From contig CP154956.1 of the NCBI GenBank assembly GCA_039621445.1, forward strand, positions 73,298,205 through 73,362,204: a stretch of 64,000 bases of DNA, read 5' to 3'. Shown piece by piece: positions 41,922-62,794 of the stretch. The stretch's first letter is position 1; each line of letters opens with the position of its first letter. The notes beneath the pieces are model-generated. The model saw nothing but the letters and a program-made list of their open reading frames with translations, was not told the DNA's origin and did no database searches. The stretch comes from Euglena gracilis (Eukaryota; Euglenida; Euglenophyceae; Euglenales). Both the position numbers and the translations under genes were made by a program.

Positions 41922-42071
41922 TGTGTGTGTGTGTATGTGTGTGTATGTGTGTATGTTTGTGTGTGTGTGTCTGTGTGTGTATGTGTGTGTCTGAGTGTGT
42001 ATGTGTGTGTCTGAGTGTGTATGTGTGTGTCTGTGTGTGTCTGTGTGTGTCTGTGTGTGTATGTGTGTGTA

Positions 42072-42112
<41 letters not shown>

Positions 42113-42434
42113 GTGTATGTGTATGTGTGTATGTGTATGTGTGTGTATGTGTGTGTGTGTGTATGTGTGTGTATGTGTATGTGTGTATGTGTATGTGTGT
42201 GTATGTGTATGTGTGCATGTGTATGTGTGTGTATGTGTATGTGTGTATGTGTATGTGTGTGTATATGTGTGTATGTATGTGTATGTGTGTATGTGTATGT
42301 GTGTGTATATGTGTGTATGTGTATGTGTGTGTGTGTGTATGTGTGTGTGTGTGTGTATGTGTGTGTGTATGTGTATGTGTGTGTGTATGTGTGTGTATGT
42401 GTGTGTATGTGTGTGTGTATGTGTGTGTATGTGT

Positions 42435-42473
<39 letters not shown>

Positions 42474-42706
42474 TGTGTGTGTGTGTATGTGTGTGTATGT
42501 GTGTGTATGTGTGTGTATGTGTGTGCATGTGTGTATGTGTGTATGTGTGTATGTGGGTGTATGTGTGTGTATGTGTGGGTGTGTGTGTGGGTGGGTATGT
42601 GGGTGTGTATGTGTGTGTGTGTATGTGTGTGTATGTGTGTGTGTGTGTGTGTGTGTATGTGTGTGTGTATGTGTGTGTGTATGTGTGTGTATGTGTGTGT
42701 ATGTGT

Positions 42707-42753
<47 letters not shown>

Positions 42754-42760
42754 TGTATGT

Positions 42761-42801
<41 letters not shown>

Positions 42802-43294
42802 TGTATGTGTGTGTATGTGTGTGTATGTGTGTGTGTATGTGTGTGTATGTGTGTGTATGTGTGTGTGCATGTGTGTGTATGTGTATGTGTGTGTGTTCAT
42901 GTGTGTGTATGTGTGTATGTGTGTGTGTGTATGTGTGTGTGTATGTGTGTGTATGTGTGTGTATGTGTGTGTATGTGTGTGTGTGTGTGTATGTGTGTTG
43001 TGTGTGTGTGTGTGTGTATGTGTGTGTATTTGTGTGTGTGTGTGTATGTGTGTGTATGTGTGTGTATGTGTGTGTATGTGTGTGTGTGTGTGTGTGTGTA
43101 TGTGTGTGTATGTGTGTGTATGTGTGTTATGTGTGTGTCTGTGTGTGTATGTGTGTGTATGTGTGTGTATGTGTGTGTGTGTGTGCTGTGTGTATGTGTG
43201 TTGTGTGTGTGTGTATGTGTGTGTGTGTATGTGTGTATGTGTGTGTATGTGTGTATGTGTGTGTGTGTATGTGTGTGTATGTGTGTGTATGTGT

Positions 43295-43365
<71 letters not shown>

Positions 43366-43458
43366 TGTGTGTGTGTGTATGTGTGTGTATGTGTGTGTGT
43401 GTATGTGTGTGTATGTGTGTGTATGTGTGTGTATGTGTGTGTATGTGTGTGTATGTGT

Positions 43459-43497
<39 letters not shown>

Positions 43498-43511
43498 TGT
43501 ATGTGTGTGTA

Positions 43512-43543
<32 letters not shown>

Positions 43544-44039
43544 TGTATGTGTGTGTATGTGTGTGTATGTGTGTGTGTGTATGTGTGTATGTGTGTGTAT
43601 GTGTGTGTGTATGTGTGTGTATGTGTGTGTATGTGTGTGTATGTGTGTGTATGTGTATGTGTGTATGTATGTGTGTGTATGTGTGTGTATGTGTGTGTGT
43701 GTGTATGTGTGTGTGTGTGTGTGTATGTGTGTGTATATGTGTGTATGTGTGTGTATGTGTGTGTGTATGTGTGTGTATGTGTGTGTATGTGTGTGTATGT
43801 GTGTATGTGTGTGTATGTGTGTATGTGTGTGTATGCGTGTGTATGTGTGTGTATGTGTGTGTATGTGTGTGTATGTGTGTATGTGTGTATGTGTGTGTAT
43901 GTGTGCGTGTATGTGTGTATGTGTATGTGTGTATATGTGTGTATGTGTGTGTATATGTGTGTATATGTGTGTATGCGTGTGTATGTGTGTGTATGTGTGT
44001 GTATGTGTATGTGTGTGTATGTGTGTATGTGTGTGTATA

Positions 44040-44070
<31 letters not shown>

Positions 44071-44118
44071 ATGTGTCTGTGTGTGTGTGTGTGTTTATGT
44101 GTGTGTGTGTGTGTAGGT

Positions 44119-44164
<46 letters not shown>

Positions 44165-44415
44165 GTGTATGTGTGTATGTGTGTATGTGTGTGTATGTGT
44201 GTGTATATGTGTGTATGTGTGTATGTGTGTAGGTGTGTATGTGTGTATGTGTGTGTATGTGTGTGTGTGTGTGTGTGTATGTGTGTATGAGTGTGTATGT
44301 ATGTGTGTGTGTGTGTGTATGTGTGTATGTGTGTGTATGTGTGCATGTGTGTGTGTGTATGTGTGTATGTGTGTATGTGTGTGTATGTGTGTGGGTGTGT
44401 GTGTGTGTATGTGTA

Positions 44416-44448
<33 letters not shown>

Positions 44449-45022
44449 GTGTGTGTATGTGTGTATGTGTGTGTGTGTGTGTGTATGTGTGTGTATGTGT
44501 GTGTATGTGTGTATCTGTGTGTTGTATGTGTGGGTATGTGTGTGTATGTGTGTGTCTGTGTGTGTATGTGTGTGTATGTGGGTGTCTGTGTGTGTATGTG
44601 TGTGTATGTGTGTATGTGTGTGTTGTGTGTGTGTGTGTGGTATGTGTGTGTGTGTGTGTCTGTGTATGTGTGTATGTGTGTGTTTGTGTGTGTATGTGTG
44701 TGTATGTGTGTATGTGTGTGTATGTGTGTGTATGTGTGTGTCTGTGGTGTATGTGTGTGTATGTGTGTATGTGTGGGTATGTGTGGGTGTGTGTGGCGTG
44801 TGTGTATGTGTGTGTATGTGTGTATGTATGTGTGTGTGTGTATGTGTGTGCGTGTGTGTTGGTGTGTGGTTGTGTGTATGTGTGGGTATGTGTGGGTATG
44901 TGTGTATGTGTGGGTATGTTTGTGTCTGTGTGTGTATGTGTGTGTATGTGTGTGTTGTGTATGTGTGGGTATGTGTGTATGTGTGTGTATGTGTGTATGT
45001 GTGTGTATGTGTGTGTGTGTGT

Positions 45023-45061
<39 letters not shown>

Positions 45062-45711
45062 TGTGTGTTATGTGTGGGTATGTGTGTGTATGTGTGTGTA
45101 TGTGTGTATGTGTGTGTATGTGTGTGGTATGTGTGTGTATGTGTGTATGTGTGGGTCTGTGTGTATGTGTGTATGTGTGTATGTGTGTGTATGTGTGTGT
45201 ATGTGTGTGGTATGTGTTGTTGTGTGGTGTATGTGTGGTATGTGTGTGTATGTGTGTGTATGTGTGTGTATGTGTGTGTATGTGTGTAGGTGTGTGTATG
45301 TGTGTGTATGTGTTGTGTGTGGTATGTGTGTGGGTGTATGTGTGTATGTGTGTATGTGTGTATGTGTGTGTATGTGTGTATGGTGTGTCTGTGTGTGTAT
45401 GTGTGTGTATGTGTGTGTGTGTGTGTATGGGTGTCTGTGTGTGTATGTGGGTATGTGTGTGTATGTGTGTATGTGTGGTCTGTGTGTGTATGTGTGTGTC
45501 TGTGTGTGTATGGGTGTATGTGTGTGTATGTGTGTATGTGTGTGTGTGTGTGTCTGTGGGTATGTGTGTGTATGTGTGTATGTGTGTATGTGGTGTATGT
45601 GTGTATGTGTGTGTATGTGTGTGTAGTGTGTGTATGTGTGTGTATGTGTGTGTATGTGTGGTATGTGTGTGTGTGTGGTGTATGTGTGTATGTGTGTATG
45701 GGTGTATGTGT

Positions 45712-45742
<31 letters not shown>

Positions 45743-45877
45743 GGTGTGGGTGTATGGTGTGTATGTGTGTGTGTGTGTGTGTATGTTTGTATGTTTGTGT
45801 GTGTATGTGTGTGTATGTGTGTATGTGTGTGGGGTGTATGTGTGTGTCTGTGTGTGTTGTGTTTGTGTGTTTGTGTT

Positions 45878-45925
<48 letters not shown>

Positions 45926-45931
45926 TGTGTA

Positions 45932-45963
<32 letters not shown>

Positions 45964-46067
45964 TGTATGTGTATGTGTGTGTGTATGTGTGTGTATGTGT
46001 GTGTGTATGTGTGTGTGTATGTGTGTGTGTGTATGTGTGTGTATGTGTGTGTGTGTGTGTGTGTGTA

Positions 46068-46099
<32 letters not shown>

Positions 46100-46434
46100 T
46101 GTGTGTGTATGTGTGTATGTGTGTATGTGTGTGTGTGTGATGTGTGTGTATGTATGTGTGCGTATGTGTGTGTATGCGTGTGTGTGTGTATGGTATGTAT
46201 GTGTGTATCTGTGTGTACGTGCGTGTATGTGTGTATGTATGTATGTATGTATGTATGTATGTGTGTATGTATGTGTGTATGTTTTTGTGTGTGTGTTTAT
46301 ATGTGTGTATGTGTGTATGTGTATGTGTGTGTGTGTGTGTATGTGTGTATGTGTGTATGTGTGTTTGTGTGTATGTGTGTATGTGTGTGTGTGTGTATGT
46401 GTATATGTGTGTATGTGTGTTTATGTGTGTATGT

Positions 46435-46472
<38 letters not shown>

Positions 46473-46930
46473 TGTTGTGGTGTGTGTGTGTATGTGTGTG
46501 GGTGTGTATGTGTGTGGGTGTATGTGTGTGTATGTGTGTGTGTGTGAGGGTGTGTGTATGTGTGTGTATGTGTGTGTGTGTGTGTGTATGTGTGTGTGTG
46601 TGTATGTGTATGTGTGTGTGTGTATGTGTGTGTATGTGTGTGTATGTGTGTGTGGTATGTGGTGTGTGTGTGTATGGTGGTCTGGTGTGTATGTGTGTAT
46701 GTGTGTATGTGTGTGTATGTGTGTGTGTATGGGTGTGTGTAGTGTGTGTGTGTTGTTGGTATGTGTGGTGTGTGTGTGTTTTGTGTGTGTGTGTGCGTGG
46801 CTGTGTGTGCATGTGTGTGTCTGTGTGTTGTGTGTGTATGTGTGTGTATGTGTGTTGTGTGTGCATGTGGGTGTGTGTGTGTGTATGTGTGTGTATGTGT
46901 GTGTGCTGTGTGTGTGTGTGTGTGTGTGTG

Positions 46931-46966
<36 letters not shown>

Positions 46967-47035
46967 TGTGGGTGTGTGTGTGTGGTGTGTGGGTTGGGTG
47001 TGTGTGTGTGTGTTTGTTTGGTTGTGGGTGTGGTT

Positions 47036-47097
<62 letters not shown>

Positions 47098-47110
47098 TGT
47101 GTGTGTGTGT

Positions 47111-47141
<31 letters not shown>

Positions 47142-47202
47142 GTGTTGTGTGTGTGTGTGTGTGTGTGGTGTTGTGTGTGTGTGTGTGTGTTGGTGTGTGT
47201 TG

Positions 47203-47263
<61 letters not shown>

Positions 47264-47280
47264 TGTGTGTGTGTGTGTGT

Positions 47281-47316
<36 letters not shown>
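37204..47316 (+). repeat. Giant (TG)n-derived array 1, TGTGTATG domain then G-interrupted domain
   Basis: Ten kilobases of alternating purine-pyrimidine repeat on the plus strand. 37204-44400 is mainly TGTGTGTATG/TGTGTATG units with occasional TCTG, TTTG and GCGT variants. 44500-46800 has many GG interruptions (TGTGGGTATG). 46800-47316 is mostly (TG)n with TGTGG. No unit contains a stop codon in any phase, which explains the spurious open frames of up to more than 2000 codons on both strands. Confidence 0.98.
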
Positions 47317-50185
<2,869 letters not shown>

Positions 50186-50409
50186 TATAAAAGACATAAC
50201 AAACAACTTTTGGCACATCAGTTTTGCTCAGGATAGCAAATACTCTCTGGGACCAAACTGACTGGTTCAAGGAGTCAGGCCCACTACCAATGACGCCAAA
50301 TCTGAAGCCGCCATCTGCGGTTCGAATGAATCAAAAAAGGAACGGAGAGGTACTGTGGTGGGGTACCTATTTGGGGAAACGGTCGAAAAAAAAGCTGCGC
50401 CCGGCACAC

Positions 50410-50466
50410 CGGCCTTCAGGCGCAGGGCAGCCTCAGCATACGTCGCGCTGTCCACGGTTGTGTGGC
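50410..50466 (-). CDS. Putative small coding exon
   Basis: Acceptor CCACTGCCCAG and donor GTGTGCC bound the frame HTTVDSATYAEAALRLKA. Well bounded; not recognised. Confidence 0.5.
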
Positions 50467-50966
50467 CTGGGCAGTGGGGCAGCGGCCGGCAACCCCGGAC
50501 GAATCGCATTGGGCTCCCCACCCCCAGGCCCCCACGGCCAGCGCGATCCAGGTTTTTTCAAGGACCTCGAAAAGCTTCAACTGTGTATCACTTGCGACCC
50601 TGTACCAAAGATTCTGTGGCTGACCCGGTTGGGGTGAGCTGCACCCAGCTTTGCCTCAATCAACAGGGGGGGGGGGTCCGGCAGCTCAGCAAGGGACTTT
50701 GGTTGGGGAAGGAACACTGGTTGGTGGGATACACCCTCAGCCTCAGGAGTTGCCCCCCCCCCCGCATCACAAAATGTGGAGTCTGCCCACTGCCATCGTC
50801 TTGACCGCCACCCCCTCTGAGAAGGAACCACACCCGGCGGAGGGGTTTGGGCCGGCGCTGTTGCTTGGCTGACCTTCAGGGCGAGCGGGGAGGAGTCATC
50901 GCTGGGACGCGGCTGCACAGCGACCCCTGCAAGACGTCATGGACCACCCGGGTTAATGTAGGCAGA

Positions 50967-51112
50967 TGAATGTCGTTCGAGGTCGTTGGAGGAGGGTCTG
51001 GACCCTTCAAATGTCGTTTGAGGTCGTTCGAGGAGAGTGTTTAACCCCCCTGAGAGAGGGGCTTAAAAACGTTAAAAGAGAGCTCGAACCATCTCCTACT
51101 GTTACCCCCCGC
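50967..51112. repeat. GTTCGAGGAGG foldback family, copy 2
   Basis: GAATGTCGTTCGAGGTCGTT, then TCAAATGTCGTTTGAGGTCG, TTCGAGGAGAGTG, AACCCCCCTGAGAGAGGGG and TCTCCTACTGTTACCCCCC. Confidence 0.75.
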
Positions 51113-51218
51113 GGACGGGATAGTATGTATGGCATGGGATGGGATGGTAAAGAATGGCATGGTATGGTTGGGGGGAATGTGGTTGTGTGTGTGGTATCGG
51201 AGCTGGGAAGAAGCACAC

Positions 51219-51338
51219 CGCCGAGCGTAGCTTTGCCATTGGCGTGAACCGTCATCGTCGAGGTGCCAGTCTTCACCGGCTTCAAGCCCAGGGCCACGGG
51301 CTGGCCCTTGGGTTTGACAGCTGCCCCAGCCCCTGAGC
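51219..51338 (-). CDS. Putative coding exon (40 codons)
   Basis: Acceptor TTGCCCCTTCCAG and donor GTGTGCTT bound the frame VKPKGQPVALGLKPVKTGTS, then TMTVHANGKATLGG. Looks like a beta-rich segment; not recognised. Confidence 0.55.
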
Positions 51339-51577
51339 CTGGAAGGGGCAACGGGGGGGGTTGCAAGTCGGGCGTCCCTTGCCTTGCTACTCTGTCTGCC
51401 GCGCCGGACACGAGAAGGAGAACAGGTGGAATGCTCACAACGGAGGAGAGGGATGATGGAATCAAGCTGTAATTATTGCATTTGCGAGTAACACTGCGGG
51501 CCATAAAGCTGAACTAGGATTCACTTTGGCGTTAGGAGACCGATGCAGTGAGCGACTCCGGGGCAGCCACACGCCAC

Positions 51578-51743
51578 CTCTGCGGACCGGGGAGGCCACT
51601 GGGACGGTGGCCAGGGCTGCCGGCGGGGCAGTGCTGGGGGGGACTGGGGCCGGGCCTGGCAGGAAGCCTGGCGCTGCAGCGTCCAGGCGTGAGCCCGGGC
51701 CGGAGACGGGGGCCACGGCCAGCCAATTGCGTGCCCCCCTCGA
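51578..51743 (-). CDS. Putative coding exon, proline/alanine-rich
   Basis: Acceptor GCCCGCCACAG and donor GTGGCGTG bound the frame SRGARNWLAVAPVSGPGSRL, then PPAALATVPVASPVRR. Low-complexity composition; not recognised. Confidence 0.5.
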
Positions 51744-51927
51744 CTGTGGCGGGCAAATTGCCAGCGCAAGCGGGGTGGCTGGATTTCGGGGGTGACGCAT
51801 GGAACAGCAGTCACCCCGAAAAACGAAAACCGGGGGGGGGGGGGGCTTCGATGGCAAGGAGAGGGAGGGAAAAGACGCCTTGGATTCAAATCTTCAAATC
51901 AGTAATATATAATATATACATATATAT

Positions 51928-52197
51928 GGCAGCAAGATTCTACTTGGCCCCCTGGGGGGGCCAAATAAAATCTCCAGGGGGGTCAAAAATTTTTCTGCGT
52001 TATTGATGGAGTAGGGTTAGGTGCGCGCATTCGGCCTAATCCTAACCCTAACTTGTACACCTAACACTCATCTTTAAGTTAGGCCCACCATTAGGCCTAA
52101 CTCGCACACCTAACCCTATTCCATCAATAACGCAAAAAAAATTTGACCCCCCCCCTGGAGATTCTACTTGCCCCCCGGGGGGCAAGTAGAATCTTGC

Positions 52198-52201
<4 letters not shown>
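51928..52201. mobile_element. Foldback (MITE-like) element inserted in a (TA)n tract
   Basis: Ends GGCAGCAAGATTCTACTTG (51928-51946) and CAAGTAGAATCTTGCTGCC (52183-52201) are perfect inverses. The arms keep pairing inward: AATCTCCAGGGGGG with CCCCCCCTGGAGATT, and GCGTTATTGATGGAGTAGGG with CCCTATTCCATCAATAACGC, leaving a loop near 52030-52100. TA dinucleotides flank both sides. No coding capacity. Confidence 0.88.
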
Positions 52202-52265
<64 letters not shown>

Positions 52266-52330
52266 ATATATACATATACATACATGTGTGTGTGTATATA
52301 TGTATATATACGTGTATATATACATATATA
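52202..52330 (+). repeat. (TA)n microsatellite flanking the foldback element
   Basis: Nearly pure TA to 52270, then TATATACATA/TGTATATA variants. A shorter AT-rich run (51903-51927) lies on the other side of the element. Confidence 0.95.
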
Positions 52331-52663
52331 TTATGTCATGCACAACACAAAGAAAAAATAAAGAACAAAAAAAGGCAAAAGGACAGGACGAAAACAGAAA
52401 AATCTGGTTTCCATTCAATACACAAAAGACCTCAGCCTGGTGCAATTGCATGCTTGGGTCATACAACTTGTAGGAGGGTGGCGTCGCGGCAGGCACCACA
52501 GGGACATGGACACTGGCGGGCGTTATTCTGAGGGACAATTTTCTCAGGCAAAATAAATCCCTCCAAAAATGTCGTCTGAAGCCTGAGGTGGGACAGTGGC
52601 CACCATGGTCACACACGTCATGTGTGTACCTCTCCTCCCCCCCCCCCCTGAAGGCCACCCCAC

Positions 52664-52797
52664 TTCCCTGGGCAAGAAGGAGGCTGGGGCGGGAGGCGCG
52701 GAGTACAGCGGGTACACCGGCGGGAAGGCACTGATGTCGACCGGGGCAGACATCGGCCACGGCTGAGGGGAGGAGGGGGAGGCCGTCCCTCTGCCCA
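52664..52797 (-). CDS. Putative coding exon, proline-rich
   Basis: GC3-rich frame PWPMSAPVDISAFPPVYPLY, then SAPPAPASFLP. Borders unresolved. Confidence 0.4.
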
Positions 52798-52799
52798 CA

Positions 52800-53510
52800 C
52801 TGCAACCCCCCTCCCCCCGGCCAGAGGACACCTTTTTGGAGATTTGGCCAGTCAGTGGAAATGTTTGTTGTTGATCAAATAAAACCCTTGTCTAACGATC
52901 AACCCCCAGTTGGACCTTTCTGGTCAGAACCCTATGTCCAAAGACCCCCCAGTCGGAGGGAGGACAGACAGTACCGGTCATTGGAGGACATTTAGATCTG
53001 ATGATATCCCTTCGCGATCCCTCAACTTGCTCTACCCTGCGGGTGGGTCTCTCCTGTTTCCCCCCCTTTTTGGCCGAGGCTTGTCGTGGACACGAGTTTC
53101 AGTTTTTTTTGGTCCCATCCCCTTCCTCGATACATAGGAGCACCAGCTCCTCTGTGTTGCTCTGGCTATTGGTCTGGAGGTTCTGTCCTAAGACTCAGTG
53201 AGCAAAGGGAGGATTTTAGGGCTGTCCGGGAAAGCCTGGCGGGGGCTGTCGACCCCCCCCCCGGCCGCACAAGGGATAATACGTCCAAAAGCGCTCCAAA
53301 ATGCTGATCACAAAATAAATTTGACCTAAACGCGTGGTGGGGGAAATGCACCATCCACGGGATTTCTGAGAGGCCCGTTCAGCCCGGGGGCTCCTGGAGG
53401 TTCCGGGTGTTTCGTGGATGGCACGCAGTGGGAAGCAGCGACTTCAACGGGAGGACACAGTCCGGGTCAACGAGCAGTGCTGTACAGTGCATCGGTACAT
53501 TTAATGGACA
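52800..53510. other. No gene recognised
   Basis: Mixed sequence with one CGGGAAAGCCTGGCGGGGGC, then TGTCGACCCCCCC block (53228-53265), a dispersed palindrome also seen at 28366. Confidence 0.45.
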
Positions 53511-53514
53511 CATT

Positions 53515-54180
53515 CAGAGAATTTCTAAAGGAACCCCCGGGGGGGGGAATCCATGCGGCCAGCTGGAAAAAAGGTGCTGGGTGGAAAAAGGGTGCTGCCA
53601 GGACCTCCCCCCCCCCCCGGTGTGAGGGGTATGTGGGGTCCTCCCTGGTCGACTTTCGCACTGGACCGCCCTGGCGGGGGGGGGGGGGCTGTTATTTGGA
53701 TTTTGGCGGGAAACCGGGGGGGGGGGGTTCTAATCGGTGGTGGGGTTAATTCCATTGAAAATGTACTACCATGCCCCCCCCAAGCTATTCCCGTCCCCGG
53801 GACCCTTTACGGCCTAATGGGAACAGTACGGGAGGAAACAGCTCGGGGGGGGGGATCTAGGTCCCCCCCCCCCCTTGCTATTCCCCTGCTGGGGGGAACC
53901 TGGCTGTCGCCCAAAAACAGGCAAAAAGCCCAAGACCAGCTTGGTTGGAATTTTTCAGCCAAATTTTGAGGCGAAAACTCAAATACCCCAAAAGATGACC
54001 TTGGCCAATTTCGACTCCTTTTTCGGACATTTTCGGTCAGCCCCGCTTCGCCAGCCCGCGAAAACGTTATCATTATAACCACTCGCCCCGGGGGGGGGGG
54101 TCCGAGGCCTGGCTGGGAGCTGCTGACAAGAAAAAAAGGTGCTGGCTGGACCCCGGGGGGGGGATGGGTCTGAAAAAAAA
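53515..54180 (+). repeat. GCTGGCTGGAAAAA dispersed repeats (three adjacent copies)
   Basis: Copies near 53555-53600 (CAGCTGGAAAAAAGGTGCTG), 53925-53975 (CCAGCTTGGTTGGAATTTTT, then CAGCCAAATTTTGAGG) and 54100-54160 (AAAAAAGGTGCTGGCTGGAC), separated by G/C tracts. They match parts of 35400-35670. Confidence 0.7.
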
Positions 54181-54472
54181 AGAATTCCCTGGAAAACGAA
54201 GAAATGGGGACCCCTGGGGGTTTGGGATACAGAGGTGGGGAGGGCACGGGAGGGCGAAGGCAGGTGACCTTAAGCTCACCATTGCTTTCAGGACCAGTTG
54301 CAACTTTTTGCGGCGGATCAGTCAACTGCGCTGGAGGCTGAAGCCGCACGTATTTGCTGTTGGCCGTTGTCGGAAAATGGGCCGCTTTCGGGCGATCCCT
54401 GGCCCGGATGAGGGGGTCCCAGCCCAAGCCGACCTGCTTTGACGCGCACTGAGCAACGGCGCCGGCGGCGGC

Positions 54473-54590
54473 TCAGGGGCTGGGGGGCCGGGGCCCCACG
54501 TGCACGTCGGGGGGCAGCTGCAACTTGGCGGCGGCGGATAGCGCGGCGGCGATGCGCTGCTCCATCAGCGACCGGCGGTCCGGGCCGGGC
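54473..54590 (-). CDS. Putative C-terminal exon, unknown protein
   Basis: The frame PDRRSLMEQRIAAALSAAAK, then LQLPPDVHVGPRPPSP, stops at TGA 54475-54473. Acceptor GTGCCGCCGAG. Marks the probable 3' end of a minus-strand gene lying to the right. Confidence 0.5.
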
Positions 54591-54824
54591 CTCGGCGGCA
54601 CACGTGGGGTGAGTGACGGCAGGGGGACGGGAGGAGGAGGCTCGCGAGCATCCTCGAGCGCACGCCCTTTTGTGTGCCACTGTCTGGAGGGCCCCTGGAA
54701 CAACACAAAACCCCGTGGGTGCCCTGTGTGTGCATCTCCGCTTTGTGGCCCATGCCCTTTTGCGCGCAACGTGAACATTGAACTTGCAAAGTTCGGTCCT
54801 TTTGAAACACGCATTCAGATCTGA

Positions 54825-54965
54825 GGAGGATGCTCGAATGTTGTTCTCGGTGGTTCAAGGATGCCTTTTTAAGCCCCCTGAGGGGGGGGGTTGAAAACGT
54901 TTGAGGGTACTCAAGCTCAAACGTTCGAGCTCAAGCGTCCTCCTACTGAATCCCCCTCCGGGGCG
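54825..54965. repeat. GTTCGAGGAGG foldback family, copy 3
   Basis: GAGGATGCTCGAATGTTGTT, TTTAAGCCCCCTGAGGGGGG, TTGAAAACGTTTGAGGG and GCGTCCTCCTACTGAATCCC in the same order as copy 2. Confidence 0.75.
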
Positions 54966-55719
54966 TGACCCCTGGGCAGCGTTGTGTAACAGTTTGGGCA
55001 CACATGGGGGATGCCAACAGCCCACTCATTTGTCTGACTTCCCAGGAGACAGCCCAGGATCCCCCCCCGTGATTTTTTCCCCGCCTCCGAAGCTCCATAC
55101 AAGAGGAGGTTCAGGCTTTCGGCATATTTGCACTGGATATTTGTTAAAATAATAAAATACTTGTTAAATAATTTCTATGCATTTTTGAGGGCACATTTCC
55201 TGCATGGTTTTCATCCGAGGGGGTCATAACGGGCACAGAGGAATGTGTGACAAAGGGATTCCCAATGGGGTGGGTGACAATTGTTGGGAGGCTGGGAAGC
55301 ATCCAAGTGGAGTGGGACGAGACCCGGGCGTGGCCAAGCATCCGCAGCATTTCGGCCCGACACCACCGCGGTCCTTTTGGCAGCCTCCACTGCCAATCAA
55401 ATTCCTCCACCCTCCAGCAGGCCGGCTTCACTCCAACTCTCTCGCCGAAACTTCCAGGCTTGCATACTGGGAAAGAAATGGGACTGCAAATTTTTTTCCA
55501 GCCCTTCACGCCGAAAAAGAAAAATTCACCTTGTGGTTGAAGTCTACTGCTGAACTCGCATGGCATAGCCTCCCCCCCCGCCCTCGAAGCACCACCACCC
55601 CGGTTCTAACCTTGGTTCCTCTTAAAGGTGATCTTCTCGGAAGCTGTGCACATTTTTAAGGGAAATTCCTTGAAACTTTAGAAACCTCTGAAACTTGATT
55701 GGTAAGCCATTGTTGTCTT
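54966..55719. other. No gene recognised (probable intron)
   Basis: No exon-like frame with splice support. Mixed composition with a short AT-rich part near 55130-55190. Confidence 0.4.
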
Positions 55720-55721
55720 TT

Positions 55722-55905
55722 TGGCATCCCGATGACGGGTCGGACGGCCGCGTCGCAGTCCGCCACCGGCGGCGCCAAGGGCGACGGTGGGCGGCGGTCG
55801 CGCTTCCGCTGCTGCCGGGCGGCGGCCGGCGCGGCACCGCCGCTGCCGCCCACGGCTGCACGGGGGAGGCCGGCGGCCGGGCGGTGGCCCAGCCGGGCCA
55901 AGGGG
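55722..55905 (-). CDS. Putative coding exon, Ala/Arg-rich
   Basis: The frame GSGGAAPAAARQQRKRDRRP, then PLAPPVADCDAAVRPVIG, is highly GC3-biased. Other frames are also open because GC is near 80 percent, so phase is uncertain. Confidence 0.35.
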
Positions 55906-56074
55906 GGGGCCGCCGCCCCCGCGGTGGGGGTCGGGCTAGCCGGCAGGACGATGCCCGCCGCCCGCTCCGTGGCCGAGCAGCAGCAGCCTCAGTTCCCATT
56001 TTGTTGTGGTTGAACACCCCATTCACTGCGGGTGATCGCCTCCGCTCCTCCTCCGCGCGGACCTCACCACAAGG

Positions 56075-56277
56075 CATGTGCTTCTTGCCAGTTTCCTTCC
56101 TCCGAGGCGGGCGCCGCTCGTCCTGGCCGTCGCCGGCCTCCCCGCGCCCACGGGTAGGGACGGGGGGCCCGCGAGAGGCTCAGCGGGGCGGGCGGCAGTG
56201 TTCCCGCCGCCGACCCACGTGGCGGGGTCCGCAGGGGGGCGGCGCGGGGGGTGGGTCTGGCAGTGGCCCACAGGCCC
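56075..56277 (-). CDS. Putative coding exon reaching the assembly gap
   Basis: The frame AAPASEEGNWQEAHALW ends at a GTGAGG donor near 56074. Upstream it is proline- and arginine-rich up to the run of N. Confidence 0.35.
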
Positions 56278-56290
56278 NNNNNNNNNNNNN
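56278..56290. other. Assembly gap (13 N)
   Basis: Thirteen undetermined bases exactly where exon-like sequence meets the second microsatellite array. The true distance is unknown. Confidence 0.99.
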
Positions 56291-61615
<5,325 letters not shown>

Positions 61616-61621
<6 letters not shown>

Positions 61622-61826
61622 CGTGGCCGTGCTGTGTGTGCGTGCGGTGGTTGGTGTGTGTGTGCGTGTGTGAGTGGAGTGCGTGCGTGCGTGAGAGTGC
61701 GTGAGTGAGTGCGTGCGTGCGTGAGTGAGTGAGTGCGTGAGTGCGTTGCGTGCGTGCGTGCGTGCGTGCGTGAGTGCGTGAGTGAGTGAGTGCGTGAGTG
61801 CGTGAGTGAGTGCGTGAGTGAGTGAG

Positions 61827-61863
<37 letters not shown>

Positions 61864-62412
61864 TGAGTGCGTGAGTGAGTGAGTGAGTGCGTGCGTGTGA
61901 GTGCGTGCGTGCGTGCGTGCGTGAGTGCGTGAGTGCGTGAGTGAGTGCGTGCGTGCGTGAGTGCGTGCGTGAGTGCGTGAGTGACGTGCGTGAGTGAGTG
62001 AGTGCGTGAGTGAGTGAGTGAGTGCGTGCGTGAGCGTGAGTGGTGAGTGAGTGCGTGAGTGCGTGCGTGAGTGAGTGAGTGAGTGCGTGAGTGCGTGAGT
62101 GAGTGCGTGGTGCGTGCGTGCGTGAGTGAGTGCGTGAGTGAGTGAGTGCGTGAGTGCGTGGAGTGAGTAGTGAGTGCGTGCGTGAGTGCGTGCGTGCGTG
62201 AGTGAGGTGAGTGCGTGAGTGAGTGAGTGAGTGAGTGAGTGCGTGAGTGCGTGCGTGAGTGCGTGAGTGAGTGCGTGAGTGCGTGAGTGAGTGAGTGAGT
62301 GCGTGCGTGCGTGAGTGAGTGAGTGAGTGCGTGAGTGCGTGAGTGAGTGAGTGAGTGCGTGCGTGCGTGGCGTGCGGCGTGACGTGAGTGCGTGCGTGCG
62401 TGCGTGCGTGAG

Positions 62413-62460
<48 letters not shown>

Positions 62461-62727
62461 TGAGTGCGTGCGTGGTGTGAGTGCGTGCGTGTGGAGTGCG
62501 TGGTGCGGCGTGCGTGCGTGCGTGAGCGTGCGTGCGTGCGTGAGTGCGTGCGTGCGTGCGTGCGTGAGTGCGTTGCGTGCGTGCGTGCGTGAGTGCGTGC
62601 GTGCGTGCGTGCGGTGCGTGCGTGAGTGCGTGCGTGCGTGCGTGCGTGCGTGCGTGAGTGCGTGGGTGAGTGCGTGCGTGAGTGCGTGCGTGAGGGGGTG
62701 AGTGCGTGGGTGGGTGCGTGCGTGCGC

Positions 62728-62794
<67 letters not shown>

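Noticed and set aside
52030-52130. CCTAACCCTAA-like telomere motif
   Set aside because: Only one or two imperfect units, inside the loop and arms of the foldback element.
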